Below, in pieces: positions 24,548-33,622 of a DNA stretch of 64,000 nt. The first letter of the stretch is position 1. Each line of letters opens with the position of its first letter. This stretch comes from CAVRQM01 sp963822705. GTDB taxonomy: Bacteria; Pseudomonadota; Alphaproteobacteria; Acetobacterales; Acetobacteraceae. Under the pieces are notes generated by a model. The model did no database searches. It saw only the letters and a list, made by a program, of their open reading frames with translations, and was not told the DNA's origin. A program made the position numbers and the translations under genes. The stretch is from assembly GCA_963822705.1 (NCBI GenBank), contig CAWGIX010000012.1, positions 470,995-534,994 on the forward strand. Reading direction: 5' to 3'.

Positions 24548-26414
24548 ATGCTCGACGACGCCGTCCAGATGAAGGGCCATCACCAGGTGCGCGTCGATCG
24601 CTCGCGCGACGCCCTGCTGACCGAGTTCGGCCGCGCCACCCTGGACGACCGCTATTTGCTGCCCGGCGAGAGCTACCAGGACCTGTTCGCCCGTGTGGCC
24701 AGCTTTTACGGCGACGATCCGGGCCACGCCCAGCGCATCTATGACTACATCAGCCGGCTGTGGTTCATGCCGGCCACGCCGATCCTGTCCAATGGCGGCA
24801 CCACCCGGGGCCTGCCGATCTCCTGCTTCCTGAACGAGGCCTCCGACAGCCTGGAGGGCATCGTCGGGCTGTGGAACGAGAACGTCTGGCTGGCCAGCAA
24901 GGGCGGCGGCATCGGCTCCTACTGGGGCAATCTGCGCTCGATCGGCGAAAAGGTCGGGCAGAACGGCAAGACCTCCGGGGTGATCCCGTTCATCCGGGTG
25001 ATGGACAGCCTGACCTTGGCGATCAGCCAGGGCAGCCTGCGCCGCGGCTCGGCGGCGGTGTATTTGAAGGTGAGCCACCCGGAGATCGAGGAATTCGTGG
25101 AAATCCGCCGCCCCACCGGCGGCGACCCGAACCGAAAAGCGCTGAACCTGCACCACGGCCTTTTAGTTTCCGACGCTTTTATGCGCGCGGTGGAGGCGGG
25201 GGAGGATTGGGCGCTGATCTCGCCGAAAGACGATTCCGTGGTGCGTCGCATCTCGGCCCGAGGTTTGTGGATCCGCATCCTGACCGCGCGGGTAGAAACG
25301 GGAGAGCCGTACCTGGTGTTCTCCGACCACGTGAACCGCGCGCGGCCGGAGTGGCACAAGCTGGCCGGGCTGGAAGTGCGCACCTCGAACCTGTGCAGCG
25401 AGATCACCTTGCCCACGGGGGTGGACCAGCACGGCCGCGAACGCACCGCCGTGTGCTGCCTGTCGTCGCTGAACCTGGAGACTTTCTTCGAGTGGCAGCA
25501 CCACCCGCGCGTTCATCGAGGACGTGCTGCGGTTTCTCGACAACGTGCTGCAGGATTTTATCGAGCGCGCGCCGGAGGGCATGGAGCGGGCGCGCTATGC
25601 TGCGATGCGCGAGCGCTCGGTGGGCCTCGGCGTGATGGGGTTCCACAGTTTTCTGCAGGCGCAGGGCGTGCCGTTCGAGAGCGTGATCGCCAAAGTCTGG
25701 AACAAGCGGATGTTTGCGCACATCCGCAAGGAGGCGGACGCCGCGAGCCGCGTGCTGGCCGAGGAGCGCGGCCCCTGCCCCGACGCGGCCGAATTCGGAT
25801 TCTTGGAGCGGTTCTCCAACAAGCTGGCGATCGCGCCGACCGCGTCGATTTCCATCATCGCCGGCAACGCCTCGCCGGGGATCGAGCCGATCGCCGCCAA
25901 CGTTTTTCTGCAGAAAACCCTGTCGGGCAGTTTCACGGTGCGTAACCGGCACTTGCAGGTGCTGCTGGCCGAGCGCGGGCAGGACAACGAGGATGTCTGG
26001 TCGTCGATCACGCTGAACAAGGGCAGCGTACGGCACCTGGACTTTCTCACCGAGCACGAGCGCGACGTTTACAAAACCGCGTTCGAGCTGGACCAGCGCT
26101 GGGTGATCGAGCACGCCGCCGACCGCACGCCGTTTGTGTGCCAGAGCCAGTCGGTAAACCTGTTCTTGCCGGCAGATGTGCACAAGCGGGATTTGCACCA
26201 GATCCACATGCAGGCATGGAAGCGCGGAGTAAAATCGCTGTACTACTGCCGCAGCCTGTCGATGCAGCGGGCGGACAATGTCAGCGAAAAGGCGGTGCGG
26301 CCGGCGGAGTTTTCCATGGCGGCGGCCAACGACATGGCCCCCTTGCCGCTGGTAGCGGCGGCCGCCGCAGCGGCGCGGGGGGTGAATTACGAGGAGTGTT
26401 TGGCTTGTCAGTAG
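24548..26414 (+). CDS. nrdA: Ribonucleoside-diphosphate reductase alpha subunit (one-base insertion)
   Basis: About 621 residues once one extra C near 25503 is removed. Radical-reductase motifs are present: L-P-I-S-C-F (redox Cys), T-S-N-L-C-S-E-I (catalytic Asn/Cys/Glu), V-C-C-L-S-S-L-N-L (second redox Cys), and P-T-A-S-I-S-I-I-A-G-N. The C-terminus Y-E-E-C-L-A-C-Q has the shuttle Cys pair. This is the short class I type of alphaproteobacteria and needs an NrdB radical subunit, which is not next door. ATG 24548 follows a GGGGAG site. Paired NrdR boxes lie upstream. The insertion is likely an error because both halves are well conserved. Confidence 0.9.
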
Positions 26415-26612
26415 ATTTTGGAAATTCCCCTACTAACTGCTCATATGGGAATAATTTTGGTAAGCAGCCAACGTCCGAAGATTCAGAGAGCATTCCATGC
26501 TGGACAGGTGAGGCAATAATAGGATTCGGACCGGGGCGAGCCGCGACCATGCGGGAAGACTGCACTGCCCCGGTAAAAGAGTCCTTGCTTCGTTTCCCCA
26601 TATCCGATCGGG
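26415..26612. other. AT-rich spacer after nrdA, no gene recognised
   Basis: The first 115 bp are markedly AT-rich compared with the surroundings and contain no supportable reading frame. An 8-bp inverted repeat (26530-26537 against 26567-26574) encloses a 29-nt loop without a T-tract. nrdB would be expected here in many relatives. Confidence 0.4.
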
Positions 26613-27404
26613 TCACACCGTCTTGAGCATCCCGCCATCCACGAAATACGTCGATCCCACCGAGTAGCTGGCCCGGTCGGAGCACAGGAACACGAAGAAA
26701 TGCGCCAGCTCCTCCGGCGTCGCAAACCGGTTGATCGGCGCATGCTCTTTTGCCACACCTTGCAGATATCCCTGCCAATCCCCGCCGCTGTCCGCGGTAA
26801 GCTGCTTCGCCGTCTTGATCCAGTCCGGCGTCAGGATCAGGCCGGGATTGACCGTGTTGACGCGGATGTTGTCGCGCACGACCTCGCCCGCCAGCGTTTT
26901 GGAAAACATCATCAGCGCCGCCTTGGTCACGTTGTAGATCGGCTCGTACCATAGCGGCTGCACGGCACAGATCGAGGCGTTGTGCAAAACTACGCCGCCG
27001 CCACGCCTGCGCATCTGCGGCACGATGCCGCGCGCGAGGCGCACCGCAGCCATGACGTGCAGCTCCCAATAATGCTGCCACTTGTCGTCCGGCGCCTCCA
27101 TGATGGTCTCGTTGCTGCCCGACCCCGCGTTGTTGATCAAAATGTCCGCACCGCCGAAATCCCGTTCCGCCGCGGAGACGAGCATGGAACAGCCCGAAGC
27201 GGTAGCCACGTCGCAGACCACCGGGGTGACGCGCACCCCGTGACGAGCGGCAACATCGGCCGCCGCCTGCTGCAGCCGGTCCGCCTGGCGCGCCCCTAGA
27301 ACCAGATCCACACCTTCGGCCGCAAGACCGTGCGCCACCGCGAGGCCGATCCCGATGCTGCCGCCGGTAATGACCGCGACTTTTCCGCGCAGCCCGAGAT
27401 CCAT
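26613..27404 (-). CDS. Short-chain dehydrogenase/reductase (SDR)
   Basis: A 263-residue classical SDR: cofactor motif T-G-G-S-I-G-I-G (about residue 13), N-N-A-G at about 93, catalytic Ser in H-N-A-S-I-C and Y-N-V-T-K (Tyr/Lys). The C-terminal D-G-G-M-L-K-T-V is usual. It follows the intact sugar permease by 9 nt on the same strand, so it probably oxidises the sugar or polyol imported by that transporter. The exact substrate is unknown. Confidence 0.88.
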   Translation of the reverse strand: MDLGLRGKVAVITGGSIGIGLAVAHGLAAEGVDLVLGARQADRLQQAAADVAARHGVRVTPVVCDVATASGCSMLVSAAERDFGGADILINNAGSGSNETIMEAPDDKWQHYWELHVMAAVRLARGIVPQMRRRGGGVVLHNASICAVQPLWYEPIYNVTKAALMMFSKTLAGEVVRDNIRVNTVNPGLILTPDWIKTAKQLTADSGGDWQGYLQGVAKEHAPINRFATPEELAHFFVFLCSDRASYSVGSTYFVDGGMLKTV

Positions 27405-27413
27405 GCTCGCCTC

Positions 27414-28382
27414 CTATTTTACGATCGGAATTTTGCTGCGGTCGATGGTCGCCGCCACGGCAAACACCAGGACCGCGCCGAACACGATCTGCTGCGCAAA
27501 GATGTCGACGTTCAGGAACGTCATGCCGATCCGCACCACCGAAATGGTCAGCGCTCCGATCAGCGTGCGCCCCACGCCGCCCACGCCGCCGGTGATTGCG
27601 GTGCCGCCCACCACCACCGCGGCGATCGCCGGCAGCAGCAGCTGGTTCGCCAACGTGGGCGAGCCGCTGGACATGCGCGCGGCAAGGAAAACGCCGCCCA
27701 GTGCGGCCAGCGTGCCGGACAGCACGAACGCGATCAGCTTTTGGCGGTCCACCTTGACCCCGGACGCCCACGCCGCCGGCTCGCCCGCCCCGATCGCCGT
27801 GCTGTAGCGGCCGAACGGCGTATAGATCTGGATCGCCAGGCCCAGCAGCAGCACCACAAAACCGCAGAGGATCAGGCTCGGCACGCCCAGCAGCGAGCCG
27901 GTGATCCAGGCCAGCCGTTCGCGCCCCGCCTCGCGGATGGTCACCGAGCGCGCGCCCGACGCCACCAAAGCGAGGCCGCTCATGATGCCGCTGGTCGCAA
28001 GAGTCGAAATGAACGAGGGCACGCGCAGGCGCACGTGCGCCAGCCCGCTGAACAGCCCGGCCGCGGCACCCACCAGCAAGGCCAGCGCAAAACTCCAGAC
28101 GCCGAAACGGGGTAGCGCCATCGCCACCACCACGCTGCTCATCGAGGCGACCGACTGGATGGAGAGGTCGATGCCGCCCAGCATGATGACGAACGTGACG
28201 CCGGCCGAGAGCACGAACAATGTTGCCGTGTCCGTCAGCGTTTCCAGCAATGCGTCGAACGTGCGCACCCCGGGCGTAAGGCCGGCGACCACGGCCACCA
28301 GGGCCGCCAGCAACAGCGCCGGCGCCGCCGCCCGCAGCCGCGCCGCTTCCGCGTGGCCGGGCCAAGGAAGGCTGCGGGTCAT
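27414..28382 (-). CDS. Ribose-type ABC transporter permease (RbsC/BPD_transp_2)
   Basis: A 322-residue membrane protein with 8-10 predicted helices and the conserved signature G-G-I-D-L-S-I-Q-S-V-A. It also has F-I-S-T-L-A-T and A-I-A-A-V-V-V-G-G-T-A-I-T-G-G-V-G-G typical of RbsC/AraH permeases. It is the second permease of the operon (the first is at 30020-30979) and is intact, unlike the three genes before it. A palindromic repeat separates it from the ATPase gene. Confidence 0.9.
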   Translation of the reverse strand: MTRSLPWPGHAEAARLRAAAPALLLAALVAVVAGLTPGVRTFDALLETLTDTATLFVLSAGVTFVIMLGGIDLSIQSVASMSSVVVAMALPRFGVWSFALALLVGAAAGLFSGLAHVRLRVPSFISTLATSGIMSGLALVASGARSVTIREAGRERLAWITGSLLGVPSLILCGFVVLLLGLAIQIYTPFGRYSTAIGAGEPAAWASGVKVDRQKLIAFVLSGTLAALGGVFLAARMSSGSPTLANQLLLPAIAAVVVGGTAITGGVGGVGRTLIGALTISVVRIGMTFLNVDIFAQQIVFGAVLVFAVAATIDRSKIPIVK

Positions 28383-28409
28383 GGTCGGTTTCGGTGAGTC
28401 GCGGGAAGG

Positions 28410-28497
28410 CCCTCACCCCAGCCCTCTCCCGCAAGCGCGGGAGAGGGTGCAGTCTTCTCCCTCTCCCCCGCTCGGCGGGAGAGGGCTGGGGTGAGGG
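28410..28497. repeat. Intergenic palindromic repeat, 23-bp perfect arms
   Basis: Arms at 28410-28432 and 28475-28497 are perfect reverse complements (CCCTCACCCCAGCCCTCTCC at the start of the first arm). The 42-nt loop holds a second, nested CGGGAGAGGG/CCCTCTCCCG pair. This is a REP/BIME-like element of a type seen dispersed in many proteobacterial genomes. It sits in the 130-nt gap between ATPase and permease, and could stabilise or terminate the transcript. Confidence 0.85.
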
Positions 28498-28512
28498 GGG
28501 CGCTCCGCAGCA

Positions 28513-30017
28513 TCACACCATGTGCCCGATCAGTTCGACCTGCGGCGGTTTTCCGCCCGGCGGCGCATCGAACCGCGCGGTGACGCGGCCGTCGCGCATC
28601 ACCAGCACGGTGTGGCTGAGGCCGATGGTTTCCTCCAGCGTGTCGCTGGTCAGCACGATCGCGGTGCCCTCGGCGGAGAGTGCGCGCACCAGGCGATACA
28701 CTTCTTCTTTCGCCCCGACATCGAGGCCGCGCGTGGGATGGTCGAGCACCAGGATGCGCGAACGGGCGGTCAGCCATTTGCTCAGCGCCACCTTCTGCTG
28801 GTTGCCGCCGCTGAGGTTCAGGCACAGCGCGTCGATGCCGGGCGTGCGGATCGACAGTTTTTCCACCCACGCGCGAGAAAGAGTTTTTTCGCGCGCGCGG
28901 TCGATCATGCCGTGCCGCATGACCGCGCCCAGATTGGCCAGCGTCATGTTGCTGGCCACCGACAGCAGCAGGGCCAAGCCTTCCACGCGCCGCTCGCGCG
29001 GGATGTAGCCGATGCCGAGCGCCACCGCGTCGGACGGGCGGCGCAGACGCACGGTCTTGCCGTCCACTTCAGTCGCCCGCCGGTCTGCGGCAGGAAACCG
29101 AACAGCGTGCGCACCACCTCTTCGCGCCCGGACCCCACCACGCCGGCGATGCCCAGCACCTCGCCCCGATGCAGTTTCAAGTTGAGATCGCGGTAGTGGC
29201 CGGCAACGGTCAGATTTTCGCGCCTCAAGCACCGGCGCGCCCGCGAACGGGATCTGCTCGGCCTCGCGATAATATTCGGCGTGCAGTTCGCGGCCGACCA
29301 TCAGCCGGTGCAAGCGTCGCCACATCGGCCTGCGCCGCCGGCATTTCCGCGGCGACCTTGCCATCCTTCATGACGTAGATGCGGTCGCTGATCGCCAGAA
29401 CTTCATCCAGCCGATGCGACACGAACACGAAACTCGCCCGATGTTTCAGTGCCCGCACGCGGGCAAACAGCAGGTCGATGTCGGAGCGCTCCAGCACCGA
29501 GGTCGGCTCGTCCAGCAGGATGACCAGGTCGCGGTGGGTGCGGTCCTCCAGCGCCAGCGCCTTCGCCAGTTCCACCATCTGGCGCGCGGCAAAACTGAGT
29601 TCCGATGTGCGCGTCGCCGGGTCCACGTCGAGCTGCACCTTTTCCAGCAATTTGCGCGCAGCGCGGTGCAGCTTGCGCCAGTCGCAGCAGACCGGCGCGC
29701 AAAAACTCGCCCTCGTGGCCAAGAAACAGGTTTTCGGCGACGGACAGATTGCCGAGCAGCGACTGCTCCTGAAACACCATGCCGATGCCCGCCGCCGCCG
29801 CCTCGCGCGGCGAGCGAAGCTGATGCGCTGGCCGTCGCGCCGCAGTTCGCCCGATCCGGGAGTCTGCGCGCCGGCCAGAATGCGCATGAGCGTGGATTTG
29901 CCGGCGCCGTTCTCGCCAACCAGCCCCACCACCTCGCCGGGGCGCACCACCAGATCGACCTCGCTCAGCGCCTGCACGCCGGCAAAAGCCTTGGAAATGC
30001 CCGAGCGCTTCGAGCAT
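28513..30017 (-). pseudogene. Ribose-type ABC transporter ATPase (RbsA-like), multiple frameshifts
   Basis: Segments from different frames join into a duplicated ABC protein. Domain 1 has G-E-N-G-A-G-K-S-T and L-L-D-E-P-T-S-V-L. Domain 2 has the degenerate G-V-V-G-S-G-R-E-E, then L-S-G-G-N-Q-Q-K and L-D-H-P-T-R-G-L-D-V-G. Frame changes are seen near 29815, 29700, 29300, 29230 and 29075. The start ATG at 30017 is two bases after the permease stop. Either a decayed gene or a stretch of poor sequence; motif conservation argues for the latter. Confidence 0.8.
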
Positions 30018-30019
30018 GG

Positions 30020-30979
30020 CTATTTCACGATCCGCAGCCGCGCGCGGTCGAGCGACAGCGCCACGGCGGCCACGATCATCAGGCCCTGCACGGTCTGCTG
30101 CCAGTACGGCGAGATGCCCAGCAGCACCATGCCGTTGGCCAGCACGGCGACCACCAGCACGCCGATCAGCGTGTTCAGCACGCCGCCCTCGCCGCCGGAC
30201 AGCGCCGTGCCGCCGACCACCACCGCGGTGATGGTGGTGAACAGCCGGCCTTCCCCGATGACCGCGTTGCCCTGTCCGAGTTGGGCCGCGGCCAGCACGC
30301 CGCCCAGCGCATAGAAAAGCCCCCGCCAATGCGAACGCGGCGATCTTACACGCGAGACCGCGATGCCGGAGAGGGCGGCCAGATCCTCGCCGCCGCCGAT
30401 CGCGAATACGTGCCGGCCGGTGCGGGTAAAATGCTGCACTACCCAGGCCAGCAACAGGCCGGCCAGCGCTACCCAGACCGAGGGGCGGGAAACCGAGCAG
30501 CCGCGACAGCGCCAGCGCGCGCACCGCCGGGTCGAGCACGCGCACCGTGCCCCGCCGAGCAGCAGGGTCGCCACGCCCACGCCCGCGAACCAGGTGCCGA
30601 GCGTCACCATGAACGAGGGAATGCGCAGCAGCACATGCAGCGCGCCGTTCAGTGCGCCGATGGCGGCCCCGATCGCCAGAATCGGCAGCACGGTCACCGA
30701 GTCCGAAATCGAGCGCGTTGGCGTCGTTGCGCACCAGCAGACTCAGCGCCACGGCGCCCACCGCCATGATGCCTTCCACCGACAGGTCGATGCTGCCCAG
30801 CAGGATCACGAACGTCTCGCCCAGCCGCGAGAACCAGCGGGATCGCGGCGGCGGTGGCTACCCGCACCATGTTGCCGCGCGTGAAGAAAGTCGGGGTTGG
30901 CGGCGCCCACCAGGCCGCACAGGCTGGCCAGCACCGCACCAGCGGAAGAAGGGCCGCAGACCCATCGCGTCCGGCCCAT
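30020..30979 (-). pseudogene. Ribose-type ABC transporter permease (RbsC-like), multiple frameshifts
   Basis: Pieces in several frames give an RbsC-type permease: I-L-L-G-S-I-D-L-S-V-E-G near the N-terminus, I-P-S-F-M-V-T-L-G-T-W-F, and V-V-V-G-G-T-A-L-S-G-G-E-G-G. It ends with I-V-K before TAG at 30020-30022. Shifts occur near 30890, 30820, 30710, 30540 and 30345. The ATG at 30979 begins 18 nt after the binding-protein stop. It is the partner of the permease at 27414-28382, so the intact transporter would have used two different permease chains. Confidence 0.75.
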
Positions 30980-30997
30980 GTCCGAAGCTGCGTCCGA

Positions 30998-32098
30998 TCA
31001 GGTGCGGGGATCGGCCCGCTCACGCGCGCCCCAGAGATCGTTGAAGTCGATTTTGGGCTGCGTCTCGATGTTGTTCTTGTAGAACTCCTCGGCGTTGTCC
31101 TTGGTGACCAGAATGCCGGTGCCGTAGAACTCGCGGTGGTCGCGCGGCTCCTTTGTCGGATCGAAGTCGCCCGTCTTGGCATGATAGCCGATCGACAGCC
31201 CCATGCTGCCTTGCCAGAACGGGTCCCACGACACGGTGCAGCGAACTCGCCGGCGCGCATCGCCTCGACTGCGGTTTTGATGCCGTCGATGCCGGTGACC
31301 GGCACCTTGCCCGCCAGCTTTTCGGCGCGCAGAGCCTCGAATGCACCGACGCCCATATCGTCGTTGGCGGCCCAGATGCCTTTCATCTGGTCGCCGAACC
31401 GCGTGAGCCAGGCGGCAACGATGTCGATACGCCTTGGTCGACTGCCAGTCCGCGACCTGGATATCCAGCAGTTTTACGCCGGGATTGGCGGCGAGCGCTT
31501 TTTCCAGCCCGTCTTTGCGCTCGATTGCGGGCGTGTTGGACACAATGCCGCCCAGGGCAACGATGCCGCCGGAGCCGCCGATCGCCTTGATCAGCGCGTC
31601 GCGGCATGGCCTCGCCGTATCGCCTGCCATCAAACGAGATGTGCGCGACGTAGTACGGGTTGAAATCCCATGGATGCAGATCGGCCGGCTTGTTCCACTG
31701 GGTCACGACGTAGGCTTTGGCCTTGACGCAGGCGTCGACGATCGGCCGCGCATCCGGCGCATCGTTGGGATCGACGTTCAGCACCATGTTGCCGCCGGTC
31801 TTGGTCAGCACCGCGCGGATGTCGGCGATGCCTTTTTCGCTGTCGCCCTCGGTCACCAAGAGTCACGTAGTCGCAGCCGACCGATTTCGCGAAAGCGGCG
31901 CCACCCTGGTTCCAGGTCGCGTGATAGGGGTTGGTCAGCGACCGGATGGAGTTCACCAGCGTTGGCTTGTCCGGCCCCCCACGCCGGTCGGCGACCCAAG
32001 GCGAGCGCGCCCGCCCCCAACGCCACGCTCCCTGCGATCAAGCCGCGGCGATCAAGACTTTTGGCAGCGGATTGAAAAGCGTTCGGTCGCTCGGTCAT
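30998..32098 (-). pseudogene. Sugar ABC transporter substrate-binding protein (RbsB-like), multiple frameshifts
   Basis: The N-terminus from ATG 32098 has a Tat-like signal (L-D-R-R-G-L-I-A-G-S-V-A-L-G-A-G). Downstream pieces in other frames read as a periplasmic binding protein: N-P-Y-H-A-T-W-N-Q-G-G-A-A-F-A-K, W-A-A-N-D-D-M-G-V-G-A-F-E-A-L and V-P-V-T-G-I-D-G. The last segment ends A-R-E-R-A-D-P-R-T. Shifts near 31985, 31862, 31605, 31425 and 31235. It would deliver the sugar to the downstream permeases. Confidence 0.78.
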
Positions 32099-32221
32099 TG
32101 CGTGTCCTTCCCAAATTCGTGCCTTGTAAACCGATGCACGATGGCGGGGAGCAACGCATTCCGCAGGCGGTCAGTCAAATGGAAAAAATCTCCTTCGACC
32201 GATCCGGTCTACCGGCCTGTG

Positions 32222-32996
32222 TCAGTCGGCGCCCACGCCCAGCACGTCGGTCATGCCAGTACAGGCCCGGCGGCCGGCCGACCACCCACGCAGCGGCGCG
32301 GATCGCACCGCTGGCAAAACTGCGGCGGTCGAAGGCGCGGTGAGTCAAACCGATCTGCTCGTCGGCGGCGGCGAACAGCAGCGTGTGCTCGCCCACCACC
32401 TGGCCGCCGCGCAGCGCGGCAAAGCCGATCGCTCCCGGCCTGCGGGCACCGGTCTGACCGTCACGGCCGCTCTCGCGCACCGACTCCAGGGGCACGCCTC
32501 GCCCCTCCGCCACCGCCCGGCCGAGCGCGAGTGCGGTGCCGGAGGGCGCATCGACTTTTTGGCGGTGATGCATTTCCAGAATTTCCGCGTCGTACCGGTC
32601 GCCTGGCAGCGCCGCGCCGATCCGTCGCGCCAGCGCCAGCATGAGCGACATGGCAGGCGAAAAATTCGCGGCCTGCACGACCGGGATGAGGCGGGCCGCT
32701 GCGACCACATCGCGCTGGTCCTCCTCGGTCAGCCCCGACGTGCCCAGCACCCAGGCGACACCGGCACGGCCCAGAATGTCGGCGTGACGCGATGTCGCCG
32801 AGGCATGGGTAAACTCGACAACCGCGTCGCAGACGCGAGCCAAGTCCGCGAGATCGGGAAAAAGTGTGACTTCCGGCGCCTCGGCCCCTGGCCGGTCCAC
32901 ACCGCCCACAACAGTCAGCCCCGCGGCCCGAGCCTCCTCGGCTAGCAACCGCCCCATGCGCCCGCCAGCGCCTGCAATGCCGATGCCCTTTTGCAT
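32222..32996 (-). CDS. dapB: 4-hydroxy-tetrahydrodipicolinate reductase (late one-base insertion)
   Basis: About 257 residues: Rossmann motif G-I-A-G-A-G-G-R-M-G-R, V-E-F-T-H-A-S-A-T, the substrate motif E-M-H-H-R-Q-K-V-D-A-P-S-G-T-A. Near the C-terminus one extra T at about 32260 shifts the frame; removing it gives G-M-T-D-V-L-G-V-G-A-D and a stop at 32222-32224, the standard DapB ending. As written, the frame runs on to 32175. It makes tetrahydrodipicolinate for lysine and peptidoglycan. Start ATG 32996 or GTG 33002 cannot be separated. Confidence 0.92.
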
Positions 32997-33045
32997 CGCC
33001 ACACACTGCGTCGCGGGCGGCTCCGCGTCCAGGACGCGCGGGCGG

Positions 33046-33441
33046 CTACCTTGTCAGGGCAGGCTGCTCCAGTACGGGCGATACGTTGTAGTAGTCGTGC
33101 ACCCGCTGTCCCCAGGCACGGTCCTGCCACATTGTGTCCGCATCGTCGGCCAGCACCGGCGCGCCTTCCAGCTGGGAGCGATCGAGATCGACCCTGTAGC
33201 CGCCCAAACCCGTGTCGTAGGTCAGCGTCTGCCAGGGCAGCGGATGGTGCTTGTCGCCAATGCCTAGGAAGCCACCGAAGCTCAGCACGGCATAGGCAAT
33301 GCGGCCCGACTGCTTGTCGATCATGACGTCCTCGACAGTGCCGAGCCGCTCGCCGGCGGTGTTGTAAACTGCCGTGCCGGAGACGCGACTGCCGGCGATC
33401 AGCGGGTTGCTGGAGATGGTTGTGCTGGACGATGTGTCCAT
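33046..33441 (-). CDS. PRC-barrel domain-containing protein
   Basis: A 131-residue protein. After a Ser/Thr-rich start, the PRC-barrel (about 15-85) reads S-G-T-A-V-Y-N-T-A-G-E-R-L-G-T-V-E-D-V-M-I-D, then I-A-Y-A-V-L-S-F-G-G-F-L-G-I-G-D-K. PRC-barrels occur in photosynthetic reaction centre H subunits, RimM and many small stress-linked alphaproteobacterial proteins; this stand-alone form has no defined role. AGGAG precedes the ATG at 33441. A terminator separates it from dnaJ. Confidence 0.85.
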   Translation of the reverse strand: MDTSSSTTISSNPLIAGSRVSGTAVYNTAGERLGTVEDVMIDKQSGRIAYAVLSFGGFLGIGDKHHPLPWQTLTYDTGLGGYRVDLDRSQLEGAPVLADDADTMWQDRAWGQRVHDYYNVSPVLEQPALTR

Positions 33442-33465
33442 GACGTTGCTCCTGCGGGATCACAA

Positions 33466-33500
33466 CAAAAAGGGCAGTGCCCCTTATGGATGCACTGCCC
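33466..33500 (-). terminator. Intrinsic terminator downstream of dnaJ
   Basis: On the minus strand a perfect 9-bp stem GGGCAGTGC/GCACTGCCC (33500-33492 and 33480-33472) with an 11-nt loop is followed directly by TTTTT (33471-33467). It lies 123 nt after the dnaJ stop and 25 nt before the PRC-barrel start, and would end the dnaK-dnaJ transcript. Confidence 0.85.
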
Positions 33501-33622
33501 TGAATTGAACGGCTCCGGTGGTGTAGGGGATCACCCCGGGGCTGCGATGGTAACGGGAAAGCCCGAGTCAGGTTGCTCAGCCCGGTTCACGTTTCGTTCA
33601 ACAGGTCCGCCGTCTGGCGACG

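Noticed and set aside
26530..26574. 8-bp inverted repeat as nrdA terminator
   Set aside because: Loop of 29 nt and no T-tract on either side.
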